A DNA stretch of 40,368 nt from an uncultured Prevotella sp. (GTDB lineage Bacteria > Bacteroidota > Bacteroidia > Bacteroidales > Bacteroidaceae): contig CAMHLV010000023.1 in NCBI GenBank assembly GCA_946186115.1, forward strand, positions 1 to 40,368. The letters are read 5' to 3'. The translations under genes were made by a program, and so were the position numbers. The notes beneath the pieces were generated by a model that had not been told where the DNA came from, searched no databases, and saw nothing but the letters and a program-made list of their open reading frames with translations. Shown one piece after another: positions 30,738 to 39,471 of the stretch. The first letter of the stretch is position 1. Each line of letters starts with the position of its first letter.

Positions 30738-33137
30738 ATGAAGAGAATCATGACAATGGTGCTGTTGGCGGGATGGATGACGGCCGCTGACGCACAGGAC
30801 AAGCTGTATGCCGACGAGTTTCCCCTCGGCGATGTAACCCTGTTGGACGGACCGCTGAAGAGGGCCCGCGACCTGAACATCCAGACGCTGCTGAAGTACG
30901 ACAGCGACAGGCTGTTGGCACCCTACCTGAAGGAGGCGGGACTGACGCCGAAGGGCGAGAGCTATCGCAACTGGGACGGACTGGACGGCCACGTAGGCGG
31001 TCACTACCTGACGGCGATGGCCATCAATGCCGCCACGGGCAGCGTGGAGTGCCAGAAGCGCATGGAATACTTTATCAGCGAACTGCAGGCCTGTGCCGAT
31101 GCCAATGCCAAGAACCATCCTGCATGGGGCAAGGGCTACGTGGGCGGCGTGCCTGGCAGCGACCGTGTGTGGGGCGGCTTCAAGCGGGGTGACTTCGGTG
31201 CCTACTATGGTGCGTGGGTGCCTTTCTATAATATCCACAAGATGTATGCGGGTCTACGTGATGCGTGGCTGTATACGGGCAACGAACAGGCGAAGCAGCT
31301 CTTCTTAGGCTTCTGCGACTGGGCCATCGACCTGACGGCGGGACTCTCGGACGCCCAAATGGAGCATGCCTTAGACACGGAGCACGGCGGCATGAACGAG
31401 GTACTGGCCGACGCATACGCCATGACGGGCGAACAGAAATACCTGGATGCTGCCAAGCGTTTCTCGCACCGCCGTCTGCTGACTCCGCTGATGCAGCGCC
31501 GCGACTGCCTGGACAACATGCATGCCAACACGCAGGTGCCGAAGGTCATCGGTTTTGAGCGCATTGCCGAACTGGGTGGCGACGAGGCTTACCACACCGC
31601 CGGTGCCTACTTCTGGGACATTGTGACGGGAGAGCGCTCGCTGGCCTTTGGCGGCAACTCGCGACGCGAACACTTCCCCAGCAAGGAGGCTTGTCAGGAC
31701 TTCGTCAACGACATCGACGGTCCTGAGACGTGCAATACCAACAACATGCTGAAGCTGACAGAGGACTTGCACCGCCGCAACCCCGAGGCCCGCTATGCCG
31801 ACTTCTACGAGTTGGCGACGTTTAACCATATCCTCTCGTCGCAGCATCCTGTGCATGGCGGCTACGTGTACTTCACGTCAGCGCGTCCGCGTCACTACCG
31901 CAACTACTCGGCGCCTAACGAGGCCATGTGGTGCTGCGTGGGTACGGGTATGGAGAATCATGGCAAGTACGGGCAGTTCGTCTATACCCACAAGGGCGAT
32001 GCGCTGTTTGTCAACCTGTTTGTGGCTTCAGAACTGAACTGGAAGGAGCGGGGCATCACTATTAAGCAGGATACCCAGTTCCCCTACGCTGAAACCAGCC
32101 GCATCACTATCACTAAGGGCAAGGGCAAGGTAGCGCTCCATGTACGCTATCCGGGCTGGGTGAAGCCGGGACAGTTTGCGGTGAAGGTGAACGGCCAGCC
32201 CGTGAGCATCGTCAGCGGTCCCTCGTCGTATGTCACCATCGACCGCCAGTGGAAGAAGGGCGACGTGGTGGACATCCACTTCCCCATGTACAACAGCGTG
32301 AGGTATCTGCCCAACCTGCCGCAGTATATCGCCCTGATGCACGGTCCCATCATGCTGGCCATGAAGACGGGAACGGAAGACCTTGCCATGCTGATAGCCG
32401 ACGACAGCCGCTTCGGACAGTTGGCCGTGGGCAAGAAGCTGCCCATAGACCAGGCGCCCATCCTCATCGACAACGACATCGAGGACATTGCCAACCAGTT
32501 GCAGCCCATAGCTGGCAAACCGCTGCACTTCAGTTTTAAAATGGAAAATGGAAAATTGAAAATGGTCAATGGTGAACGATCAATGGTCAATGAGCTAATG
32601 CCTTTCTTCGAGCTCCACGACAGCCGCTACATGATGTACTGGCTGGCGCTGTCGGAAGACAACTACAAGGGCTATCTTGACCGTCTGGCCAAGGAGGAAC
32701 AGGAGCGCCAGGCACTGGAGGACCGCACGACGGACAAGGTGCAGCCGGGCGAGCAACAGCCTGAGAGCGACCACTTCATGGAGACCGACGACTCGTTTAC
32801 GGGCAATACCAACGACGTGTTCTACCGCGATGCCCGCGACGGTCACTACTTCAGCTATCTGATGCAGACGGGCGGCAACACCGACCTTACCCTGCGCCTG
32901 CAGTACTGGGGGGTGGGCGAATGGAAGAGCCACGAGTTTGACATCCTCGTCGACGACGTGGTGGTGGCTTCGGTGAACAATACGGGCAAGTACCGCATCT
33001 CGAAGTTCATCTACGAGGACTACGACATCCCCGCCAATCTGCTGCAAGGCAAGAAACAGGTTCGCATCAAGTTCGCCGCCAAGCCCGGCAAACAGATTGG
33101 TGAGATCTACGGCGTAAGGTTGATACGCATTCGCTAA
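30738..33137 (+). CDS. Secreted beta-L-arabinofuranosidase, GH127/GH146 family
   Basis: The 799-residue protein begins with a signal peptide (MKRIMTMVLLAGWMTAADA-Q). The catalytic (alpha/alpha)6 domain carries LDGHVGGHYLTAMA, NIHKMYAGLRDAW, and the characteristic Glu330-x-Cys332 (GPETCNTNNM) and Cys399-Cys400 (MWCCVGTG), which match the zinc/Cys-nucleophile set of this clan. Beta-sandwich domains follow. It should remove beta-linked L-arabinofuranose from plant glycans. The N-terminal LPLGDVTLLDGPL-like start and the size fit GH146-type enzymes as well as GH127; I cannot separate the two. A repeat-derived insertion (KMENGKLKMVNGERSMVN) is present at about residues 602-619. Confidence 0.9.
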   Translation: MKRIMTMVLLAGWMTAADAQDKLYADEFPLGDVTLLDGPLKRARDLNIQTLLKYDSDRLLAPYLKEAGLTPKGESYRNWDGLDGHVGGHYLTAMAINAATGSVECQKRMEYFISELQACADANAKNHPAWGKGYVGGVPGSDRVWGGFKRGDFGAYYGAWVPFYNIHKMYAGLRDAWLYTGNEQAKQLFLGFCDWAIDLTAGLSDAQMEHALDTEHGGMNEVLADAYAMTGEQKYLDAAKRFSHRRLLTPLMQRRDCLDNMHANTQVPKVIGFERIAELGGDEAYHTAGAYFWDIVTGERSLAFGGNSRREHFPSKEACQDFVNDIDGPETCNTNNMLKLTEDLHRRNPEARYADFYELATFNHILSSQHPVHGGYVYFTSARPRHYRNYSAPNEAMWCCVGTGMENHGKYGQFVYTHKGDALFVNLFVASELNWKERGITIKQDTQFPYAETSRITITKGKGKVALHVRYPGWVKPGQFAVKVNGQPVSIVSGPSSYVTIDRQWKKGDVVDIHFPMYNSVRYLPNLPQYIALMHGPIMLAMKTGTEDLAMLIADDSRFGQLAVGKKLPIDQAPILIDNDIEDIANQLQPIAGKPLHFSFKMENGKLKMVNGERSMVNELMPFFELHDSRYMMYWLALSEDNYKGYLDRLAKEEQERQALEDRTTDKVQPGEQQPESDHFMETDDSFTGNTNDVFYRDARDGHYFSYLMQTGGNTDLTLRLQYWGVGEWKSHEFDILVDDVVVASVNNTGKYRISKFIYEDYDIPANLLQGKKQVRIKFAAKPGKQIGEIYGVRLIRIR
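32538..32595 (+). repeat. In-frame AATGGAAAATTG/CAATGGT repeat inside the GH127/146 gene
   Basis: About 58 bases of AAAATGGAAAATGG and GGTCAATGGTGAA-like steps lie in frame within the glycosidase. The composition matches the intergenic AT-rich repeats (30671-30700, 35683-35703) rather than the surrounding G/C-rich codons. Confidence 0.75.
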
Positions 33138-33171
33138 TTAGGGCGAAGCCCGCATCAATGTATCAAGACAT

Positions 33172-34536
33172 TCAGAAATTCAGTTCACGGCCCCGGTAGA
33201 AGTCCATGAGGGCAGTCTGGTAGAGGTATTCATAGCGGGCCTTGACATGATCGCTCTCCGCTTTCAGGTAGTTGGCCTTGGCCTCGTTGAACTCGGTGAT
33301 AGTAGCCTTGCCGTTCTCGTATTTGGCCTGTGTCAGGAGAAAGGCATCATAGCCGGAACGGGCTGCAGCCTCGCTGCTGTGATACTTGGAGTCGGCAGCC
33401 ACGGCATTATAGTACACCTGCTGGATTTCCTTGTAGAGCGTCTTCTTCACGTTTTCAAGCTGGAGATGCTGGTTCTCAAGGTCAACACGCGCCGAACGGA
33501 TACTGTTGCGTACCCTGAAACGGGTGAAGATGGGGACATTGAGGTTCAGTCCCACGTACTGGGCAAAATTATTCTTCAGCTGGGTGGTGAAGTTGTCGGC
33601 CATGACACCAACGGTCTTGTAGTAGTTCGTCTGAAGACCGGCACTGAGGTTCAGCGTGGGTAAACCTGCAGCCTTCGCGATGTCGATGTTACGTTCAGCG
33701 GCAGACAGGCGTAGCTGTTCGGCCTGGACTTCAGGCTTGAAGGTCAGCGCCTCAGCATAGATAATCTCCGGCGAGGGGAGCGAAGAGCGCAGGAAACCAT
33801 TCCCGTTATCGTTCCCGTTATCGTTATCGTTCCCGCTAACGTTAACTCTTACGACGGCGAAATCGTCGGGTGACGGAAGTTCCAGCAACTGAGTCAGCGC
33901 CAGCAACGAGAGTTGGTAACTGTTGTCGGCCTGAGTAGCGGTCAAGTGAGCAGCAGCAAGGGTAGAACGCTGTCGGGACAATTCGGCAGCGCTGGCCTTC
34001 CCATTCTCCACAAAAGCCTCTAAGCGGGCCACCTGCTGTGAGTCGATGGCAACCTGGCGGTGGGCGACGTCGGCCATCTCCATGTCGTAGAGTATCTGGA
34101 CATAGGCCTGTGCCACCTTCATGCGGATGTCGTTCCTGGCCTTCTCCAAGTCCTGTGTGGCGGCTTCAAGGTTCAGTTGGCTGAGCTTGATCTGGTTCGG
34201 AATCTGGAAACCGGTAAAGAGCGGTACGGTGGTACCGAGGCTGAGACTCGTAGAGTTGGTGCTGCGATTGGTGTAGGTATTGTCGAGTGTCAGGCCTCGT
34301 CCGAACGAGAAGCTCTCCGAAGCTGAGGCACTGAGGTCAGGCAGGCGACTGTTCCGGGCTGTCGAGAGCTGGTACTCGCGCTGCTTGCACTGGTTCGCCT
34401 TTTGCTTGATACTGATGTTATGCGAAATAGCATGGTCAATACATTGGCTCAGCGTCCATTGACGTGTCTGCGCATGCAAAGGCAAAAGGGCGAAAAGGCA
34501 GAAAGGTAAAATGGAATATCTTTTATTCATAATCAT
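33172..34536 (-). CDS. TolC-family outer membrane efflux protein
   Basis: The 454-residue protein has a signal peptide (RYSILPFCLFALLPLHA-Q), then WTLSQCIDHAISHNISI and two repeats of long helices with short strands (FTGFQIPNQIKLSQLNLEA and FTRFRVRNSIRSARVDLEN), the internal duplication of TolC/OEP proteins. It forms the outer-membrane channel. It is last in a five-gene operon with a membrane-fusion protein, two MacB-like permeases and an ATPase. A Gly/Asn/Asp stretch (SGNDNDNGNDNGNG) encoded by hexamer repeats lies in mid-protein. Position and strand make it convergent with the GH127/146 gene; only 34 nt separate them. Confidence 0.93.
   Translation of the reverse strand: MIMNKRYSILPFCLFALLPLHAQTRQWTLSQCIDHAISHNISIKQKANQCKQREYQLSTARNSRLPDLSASASESFSFGRGLTLDNTYTNRSTNSTSLSLGTTVPLFTGFQIPNQIKLSQLNLEAATQDLEKARNDIRMKVAQAYVQILYDMEMADVAHRQVAIDSQQVARLEAFVENGKASAAELSRQRSTLAAAHLTATQADNSYQLSLLALTQLLELPSPDDFAVVRVNVSGNDNDNGNDNGNGFLRSSLPSPEIIYAEALTFKPEVQAEQLRLSAAERNIDIAKAAGLPTLNLSAGLQTNYYKTVGVMADNFTTQLKNNFAQYVGLNLNVPIFTRFRVRNSIRSARVDLENQHLQLENVKKTLYKEIQQVYYNAVAADSKYHSSEAAARSGYDAFLLTQAKYENGKATITEFNEAKANYLKAESDHVKARYEYLYQTALMDFYRGRELNF
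33799..33846 (-). repeat. In-frame AACGATAACGGG hexamer repeat in the tolC-like gene
   Basis: On the coding strand, AACGTTAGC, GGGAACGATAACGATAACGG-type steps encode NVSGNDNDNGNDNGNG. It belongs to the same repeat family as the GH53 and GH31 insertions. Confidence 0.8.
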
Positions 34537-34554
34537 TTCAATTATCGTTACACG

Positions 34555-35664
34555 TTATTGTCCTTCTTCTGCAAGCTTTTCCGGTCCACGCACTATGTCC
34601 TTCACGGTGAGACCCTTCTTGATTTCAATGTTCACACCGTCAGACAGTCCCGTGGTCACCTGCTTGCGCTCGTAGGTCTTCTCCTTGCCGGAACCCTTGA
34701 CAACGTAAACGAAGGTGCTGTCGCCACTAAACTCAATGGCGCTCTCAGGGATGGACAGGGCCTTCTCGGCAGAAGCCAGGACAATCTCGGCATTGGCACT
34801 ATAGCCGGAACGGATCTTACCGCCTTCCGACAGCCTGACGGCAGCTTTGATTTCAAACTGGTTGGCGCCATTGCTCTCCACGGCTTTGGGCGACACATAC
34901 TCTAAGGCGGCGTCGAACTTCAGATCCTGCAAAGCACCGATGGTAATCTTCATCGGCATGCCACTGACCAGCTGACCCACTTCCGTCTCGTCGATGTTAC
35001 CACGGAAGATGAGGTCGTTCATGTTGGCAACGCTGGCGATGGTCGTACCGTCATTGAAGGTGTTGGAGAGGATGACCGAGTTACCCACTTTGACAGGCAC
35101 GTCTAGGATGACACCGCTGATAGTGCTACGGATGAGTGTGCTGGAGGCTGAGGCATTCGACTTCGACACACCGTCGCGAACCACCTGCAAGGCATCGACG
35201 GCAGCAGCCTTCTCTTGCTTGGCCTGACTCAATGCCAGACGGACTTTGTCATACTCGTCAGCCGACACCAGCTTCTGCTGGTAGAGATTCTCCTCGCGTT
35301 GGAAGTCGGTCTCAGCCTGTTTCAGGTTGATGTCTGCCAGGCGTACACGCATCTCTGCCGAACTGAGCTGGCCCATGTCAGGAATCACCTTGACCTTGGC
35401 TATCACCTCGCCCTGTTGGACATACTGGCCCGGTTCCTTGTAGAGATGCGTGATGATACCCGAAATCTGGGGCTTGACATTCACCTCGTTACGGGGCTCT
35501 ATCTTACCCGTGATAATCGTGGTCTTCTGGATGTTCTCCACCTTGGGCGTAAACTCGTTATACACAATTTCCTTGGGTTGGCTCTTCTGCCACAGGAACA
35601 CGAAGGTTCCGATGAAAATCAGCGCGATAATGGCCGCAATCATCAGTTTGCTGTACTTTTTCAT
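34555..35664 (-). CDS. Membrane-fusion (HlyD/MacA-type) periplasmic adaptor
   Basis: The 369-residue protein starts at ATG 35664 (MKKYSKLMIAAIIALIFIGT) with one N-terminal membrane segment. Then come a lipoyl/barrel-sandwich half (VKPQISGIITHLYKEPGQYV), a helical hairpin (VRLADINLKQAETDFQREEN), the second half (STLIRSTISGVILDVPVKVG), and beta-barrel and membrane-proximal domains ending GLTVKDIVRGPEKLAEEGQ. It bridges the inner-membrane permeases to the TolC-like channel. It is 18 nt upstream of tolC and 92 nt after the second permease. AT-rich AATTGATAATTG repeats lie just before it (35683-35703). Confidence 0.92.
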   Translation of the reverse strand: MKKYSKLMIAAIIALIFIGTFVFLWQKSQPKEIVYNEFTPKVENIQKTTIITGKIEPRNEVNVKPQISGIITHLYKEPGQYVQQGEVIAKVKVIPDMGQLSSAEMRVRLADINLKQAETDFQREENLYQQKLVSADEYDKVRLALSQAKQEKAAAVDALQVVRDGVSKSNASASSTLIRSTISGVILDVPVKVGNSVILSNTFNDGTTIASVANMNDLIFRGNIDETEVGQLVSGMPMKITIGALQDLKFDAALEYVSPKAVESNGANQFEIKAAVRLSEGGKIRSGYSANAEIVLASAEKALSIPESAIEFSGDSTFVYVVKGSGKEKTYERKQVTTGLSDGVNIEIKKGLTVKDIVRGPEKLAEEGQ

Positions 35665-35756
35665 AATTATGTTGTTTTTTTCAATTATCAATTTTCAATT
35701 ATCCTACGAGCTTTGCTCGCTTATACCTTTAGGTGTAAGAATTAGCGAATGCGCCA

Positions 35757-37010
35757 TTACTCGTCTCGCATGGCATCAATCGGTTTGATGGACATAGCAC
35801 GGGCAGCGGGAGCCAAGCCTGCCAGGACACCTAACGAGCTGACCACGACGGCGGCGAAGATAGCTGTCCAGAAACCTATCTGGAAGTGGGCGGCAAGGAT
35901 GCCGTCTTCGGTATTCGCCAATTCCAGCATCTGCAGAATCAGCACGCCAAAGAGGATGCCCGACATGCCAGCCACCAGCGTCAGCACGATGCTCTCGCTG
36001 ACTATCTGCGAAAGTATCATCTTCGGCGTGGCTCCGATGGCACGGCGGATGCCGATTTCCGTGGTGCGCTCACGCACGGTGACCATCATGATGTTCGATA
36101 CGCCGATGGCACCGGCAAGTAACGTACCGAGACCCACAAGCCAGATGAGGAAGTTAACTCCCCTGAACAGATTGTCGAGCATCTGGAAAAGCACCTCGGT
36201 ATTGAACACCATGGCACCTTGTTCGTCGGTAGGGTCAACGAAATGCGCCATGGTCACTGCCTCGCGGATACGGTCTGACAGCTTTGACATCACCACGCCC
36301 TGACGACCGGTAGCCACCATCATGTCCACCTGGTTGCCACGGTTGTAGGTCTGCTGCATTAGCGTCAGCGGCAGCGTTACCTTTTCCTCGGCTCGTCCGT
36401 TGATATTCATATTCGTCGACGCATAGTCCACACCAATCACTTCGTAATAGGTAGAGTCGATGCGGATGCTCTTGCCGCAGGGGTCGCCACCTTCCTTGAA
36501 AAGGTCCTTGTAGATTTTCTTGCCAATGACGCAGACCTTGCGATGCTCATTCATATCGACCTCGTTAATATAGCGGCCATAGTAGAGTTTCGGCGCAATA
36601 ACCTTGGCATAGTCAGGCGAAGTGCCCTGGACTCTCGGTGTCGTCCGCTGGTCGCCATAGTAGGCATTGTTCGACTTCCCCCAAGGCGAGAAGAGCACGG
36701 GGGCTACTACGTCGAGCTCAGGTACGCGCTGCTTCAGACGGTTGATGTCCTTGTAGTCCATGCTCCACCAGCGGCCCTTGCGGAAACCCTTGTAGGCTTT
36801 GGATGTCTGCTGTCCCCAGATAATCACTGTGTTCTGGGCAAAACCTTCGAAGTTCTTCTCCAACAGTTCCTTCAGTCCGTTACCGCCACCCATCAGCGCC
36901 ACGAGCATGAACACGCCCCAGAACACGCCGAAGCCTGTCAGGAACGAGCGCGCCTTGTTGCGGGTCAGCGTGTCCAGTATTTCCCTGTATGAATCAATAT
37001 CTATTCTCAT
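35757..37010 (-). CDS. MacB-like ABC transporter permease (second copy)
   Basis: The 417-residue protein has the FtsX/MacB layout: one N-terminal membrane segment (SFLTGFGVFWGVFMLVALMG), a periplasmic domain of about 220 residues, and three C-terminal segments with the conserved NIMMVTVRERTTEIGIRRAIG loop that contacts the ATPase. It starts 4 nt after the other permease, with which it probably forms a heterodimer. The substrate (peptide, lipid, antimicrobial) is not evident. Confidence 0.92.
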   Translation of the reverse strand: MRIDIDSYREILDTLTRNKARSFLTGFGVFWGVFMLVALMGGGNGLKELLEKNFEGFAQNTVIIWGQQTSKAYKGFRKGRWWSMDYKDINRLKQRVPELDVVAPVLFSPWGKSNNAYYGDQRTTPRVQGTSPDYAKVIAPKLYYGRYINEVDMNEHRKVCVIGKKIYKDLFKEGGDPCGKSIRIDSTYYEVIGVDYASTNMNINGRAEEKVTLPLTLMQQTYNRGNQVDMMVATGRQGVVMSKLSDRIREAVTMAHFVDPTDEQGAMVFNTEVLFQMLDNLFRGVNFLIWLVGLGTLLAGAIGVSNIMMVTVRERTTEIGIRRAIGATPKMILSQIVSESIVLTLVAGMSGILFGVLILQMLELANTEDGILAAHFQIGFWTAIFAAVVVSSLGVLAGLAPAARAMSIKPIDAMRDE

Positions 37011-37014
37011 AACG

Positions 37015-38271
37015 TCAATCTGCTCTTAATGCCTCGATGGGGCGGATTCTACTTGCTTTATAGGCTGGGATGAGTCCCGCGATGGTGCCTGCGATAATCA
37101 TCACCATCGTGGCCTCGATACACACGTCGAGTCCTACCGTCGGATCCAGGAACATCGTTGCCTGGAAGAGCCCGGTATCAATGGTTTCATGACCTATCGT
37201 CGCATCCATATACTCGTTGGCACAGACACCTAACACCATACCAATATAACCAAAGAACGTCGTAATGATGACACTCTCGATGATAATCAGCTTCAGGATG
37301 CTCCAGGGCTTGGCACCTATGGCCTTACGGATGCCAAACTCGTGGGTACGCTCCTTGACGGTGATGAGCATGATGTTCGACACACCCACGATACCGCTGA
37401 GCAGCGTAAACAAACCCACAATCCAAAGGGCTGTACGGATGATGGCGATACCCTTTTCCATCTGCAGGCTCTGCGTATAGCCGTTCCACAGCCAGATGGC
37501 CCGCTCGTCCTCAGGATGGGCCTGGTGGTTGGCATTCAACCGGCGACGATAATCCTTCTCGAAGGCTTCGTTGGCCTCCTCGGTAGACAGTCCGTGGAAG
37601 GTAAACTCAATGTTACCGATGCTGTTAGTGTTGGCACCGAAGATACTCTTGATGGTAGAATAAGCCGAATAGGCAGAACTCTCGCCGTCGCCAGGGGTCT
37701 TATAGATGCCCACCACCTTGAACGAGAAATTGCCTACCTTGACATGCTTCCCCACCAGCGTCTTATAGTCCTTCGGTTCCAGCTCCTTGGCCTGCTTGTC
37801 AGTCAGCACCAACACCTTGCGCTTCTCCTTCAAGTCAAAATCGTTGATGTTGCGACCAACTATCAGCGAGCGCTTCACGATACTGCTATGAACAGGATAG
37901 ACTCCCATAATCTGCAGGTTCATGTATTGCTCGCCATGAGTGACGGTACCACTATAATAATAGGTGGCGCCCACGTCGTCGATATGCTCCTTGAACTCTG
38001 ACTCGGTAGCTTCAAGGTCAAAGGTATTCAGGTCGATGCTGCGCCCCTCGCTCAAACCGTTGTAAGCCTTCGAGGTGGTACCGCCATACGCCTCCATCGA
38101 GTTCGTCAGCCAGTTTTCGCTTTGCTTCATGTTGGCGTTGATGAGTCCGTTACCGGCACCTAACAGCACGATGAGCATAAAAATGCCCCATGCCACCGCA
38201 AAACCTGTCAGCGTCGTGCGAAGCTTGTTGCGACGGGCTGTCGACCATATTTCACTGATGATATCCCGCAT
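37015..38271 (-). CDS. MacB-like ABC transporter permease (first copy)
   Basis: The 418-residue paralogue of the next gene has the same topology: N-terminal segment (LTGFAVAWGIFMLIVLLGAG), periplasmic domain (YYYSGTVTHGEQYMNLQI), and C-terminal segments with NIMLITVKERTHEFGIRKAIG. It lacks its own ATPase domain, unlike true MacB, and uses the ATPase encoded 6 nt upstream. Two tandem permease genes suggest a heterodimeric pump. Confidence 0.92.
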   Translation of the reverse strand: MRDIISEIWSTARRNKLRTTLTGFAVAWGIFMLIVLLGAGNGLINANMKQSENWLTNSMEAYGGTTSKAYNGLSEGRSIDLNTFDLEATESEFKEHIDDVGATYYYSGTVTHGEQYMNLQIMGVYPVHSSIVKRSLIVGRNINDFDLKEKRKVLVLTDKQAKELEPKDYKTLVGKHVKVGNFSFKVVGIYKTPGDGESSAYSAYSTIKSIFGANTNSIGNIEFTFHGLSTEEANEAFEKDYRRRLNANHQAHPEDERAIWLWNGYTQSLQMEKGIAIIRTALWIVGLFTLLSGIVGVSNIMLITVKERTHEFGIRKAIGAKPWSILKLIIIESVIITTFFGYIGMVLGVCANEYMDATIGHETIDTGLFQATMFLDPTVGLDVCIEATMVMIIAGTIAGLIPAYKASRIRPIEALRAD

Positions 38272-38277
38272 AGCTAC

Positions 38278-38997
38278 TTACTTCATTAACCCACCACTAC
38301 CAAAGGGACTGGCATCGTGATTCAGGTTCTCCTCAATCTGTCCGATGACACCGTCCTTGATATGAACAATCTTATTGGTCTCATTGGCCACACCGCTCTC
38401 GTGAGTCACCACAACGATGGTCATGCCTTCGTCCTCGTTCAGCTGCTTCAGCAACTGCATCACCTCCACGGAGGTCTTCGAGTCGAGGGCGCCCGTAGGT
38501 TCGTCGGCTAGGATAATCTGAGGCTTCGTAATCAGCGCACGGGCAATGGCCACACGCTGCTTCTGTCCACCTGACAGTTCATTGGGATAGTGTTCAGCCC
38601 AGTCTAGAAGACCTAGACGCTCCAGATACTCCAAAGCAAGGGTGTGTCGCTTTTTACGCGACACCCCTTGGTAGAAAAGTGGCAACTCAACATTTTCTAC
38701 TGCAGTCTTAAACGAGATGAGATTAAACGACTGAAAAATGAAACCTATCATCCTGTTGCGGTACGCGGCGGCTTTCGTTTCCGAGAGGTTCCAGATGGGT
38801 GTCCCTGCGAGCTCGTAGCTCCCTGAGTCGTAGTTGTCAAGGATGCCCAAGATGTTCAGGAGTGTTGACTTTCCTGATCCTGAAGCACCCATGATGGACA
38901 CGAACTCGCCCTTGGCGATGTCCAGGTTGATGCCTTTCAGCACGTGGAGCGGCTGAGCGCCCTGATAGGTCTTATTGATGTCTCTTAAATGAATCAT
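38278..38997 (-). CDS. ABC transporter ATPase, MacB/LolD type
   Basis: The 239-residue protein has Walker A (GASGSGKSTLLN, about 36), a Q-loop (FIFQSFNL), signature LSGGQKQRVAIARAL, Walker B IILADEPTGAL and the H-loop VVVTHE, all intact. It powers the paired permeases encoded downstream and starts the exporter operon ATPase - permease - permease - adaptor - TolC. Confidence 0.95.
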   Translation of the reverse strand: MIHLRDINKTYQGAQPLHVLKGINLDIAKGEFVSIMGASGSGKSTLLNILGILDNYDSGSYELAGTPIWNLSETKAAAYRNRMIGFIFQSFNLISFKTAVENVELPLFYQGVSRKKRHTLALEYLERLGLLDWAEHYPNELSGGQKQRVAIARALITKPQIILADEPTGALDSKTSVEVMQLLKQLNEDEGMTIVVVTHESGVANETNKIVHIKDGVIGQIEENLNHDASPFGSGGLMK

Positions 38998-39032
38998 AAT
39001 AATGCTTAATGCTTTCTGTCTGTTTGACGTTG

Positions 39033-39040
39033 CAAAAGTA
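39033..39040 (-). promoter_or_regulatory. -7 box of the exporter operon
   Basis: The minus strand reads TACTTTTG preceded by TTTTCG. A well-spaced TTTG is not seen. The start would be near 39026, about 29 nt before the ATPase ATG. Confidence 0.6.
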
Positions 39041-39102
39041 CGAAAAGTTGCAATACTCGCATAAAATCTGGGATAATCTGCATAGTTTTGTGACGAATGG
39101 GG

Positions 39103-39471
39103 TCATTCTGCAGCTTTTTGCAAACTATTGTAGGCCTCAGTCACATCATTGATGGAGATGTCCAACAGCTGCATCTGGCGGAAAAGCTCCGGCAGACGTT
39201 CCTTCATGAACGCCTTCTTGCGTTCCTTCAGAATCTGCTTCTTGGCACCAGGTGTCACAAAGTAGCCCAGTCCGCGCTTGTTGTATATCACTTCCTCGCG
39301 AGCCAGTTGTTCGTAGGCCTTGACGGCTGTGTTGGTGTTCACCTCTAACAACACGGCATATTCGCGAACACTTGGAATACGGTCATCGTCTTGATACACG
39401 CCAGACAGTATCTCGTCGCACAGACGGTCAGCCATCTGGATGTAAATCGGTTTATCGTTAGTGAATGTCAT
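39103..39471 (-). CDS. GntR-family regulator, YtrA subfamily
   Basis: The 122-residue protein has the GntR winged helix (PIYIQMADRLCDEILSG, IPSVREYAVLLEVNTNTAVKAY, then NKRGLGYFVTPGA) and only a short helical C-terminal tail, which is the YtrA hallmark; such regulators typically control ABC transporters. It overlaps the upstream membrane-protein gene by 14 nt, so the two are co-expressed. The exporter operon 105 nt downstream is a possible target. Confidence 0.93.
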   Translation of the reverse strand: MTFTNDKPIYIQMADRLCDEILSGVYQDDDRIPSVREYAVLLEVNTNTAVKAYEQLAREEVIYNKRGLGYFVTPGAKKQILKERKKAFMKERLPELFRQMQLLDISINDVTEAYNSLQKAAE

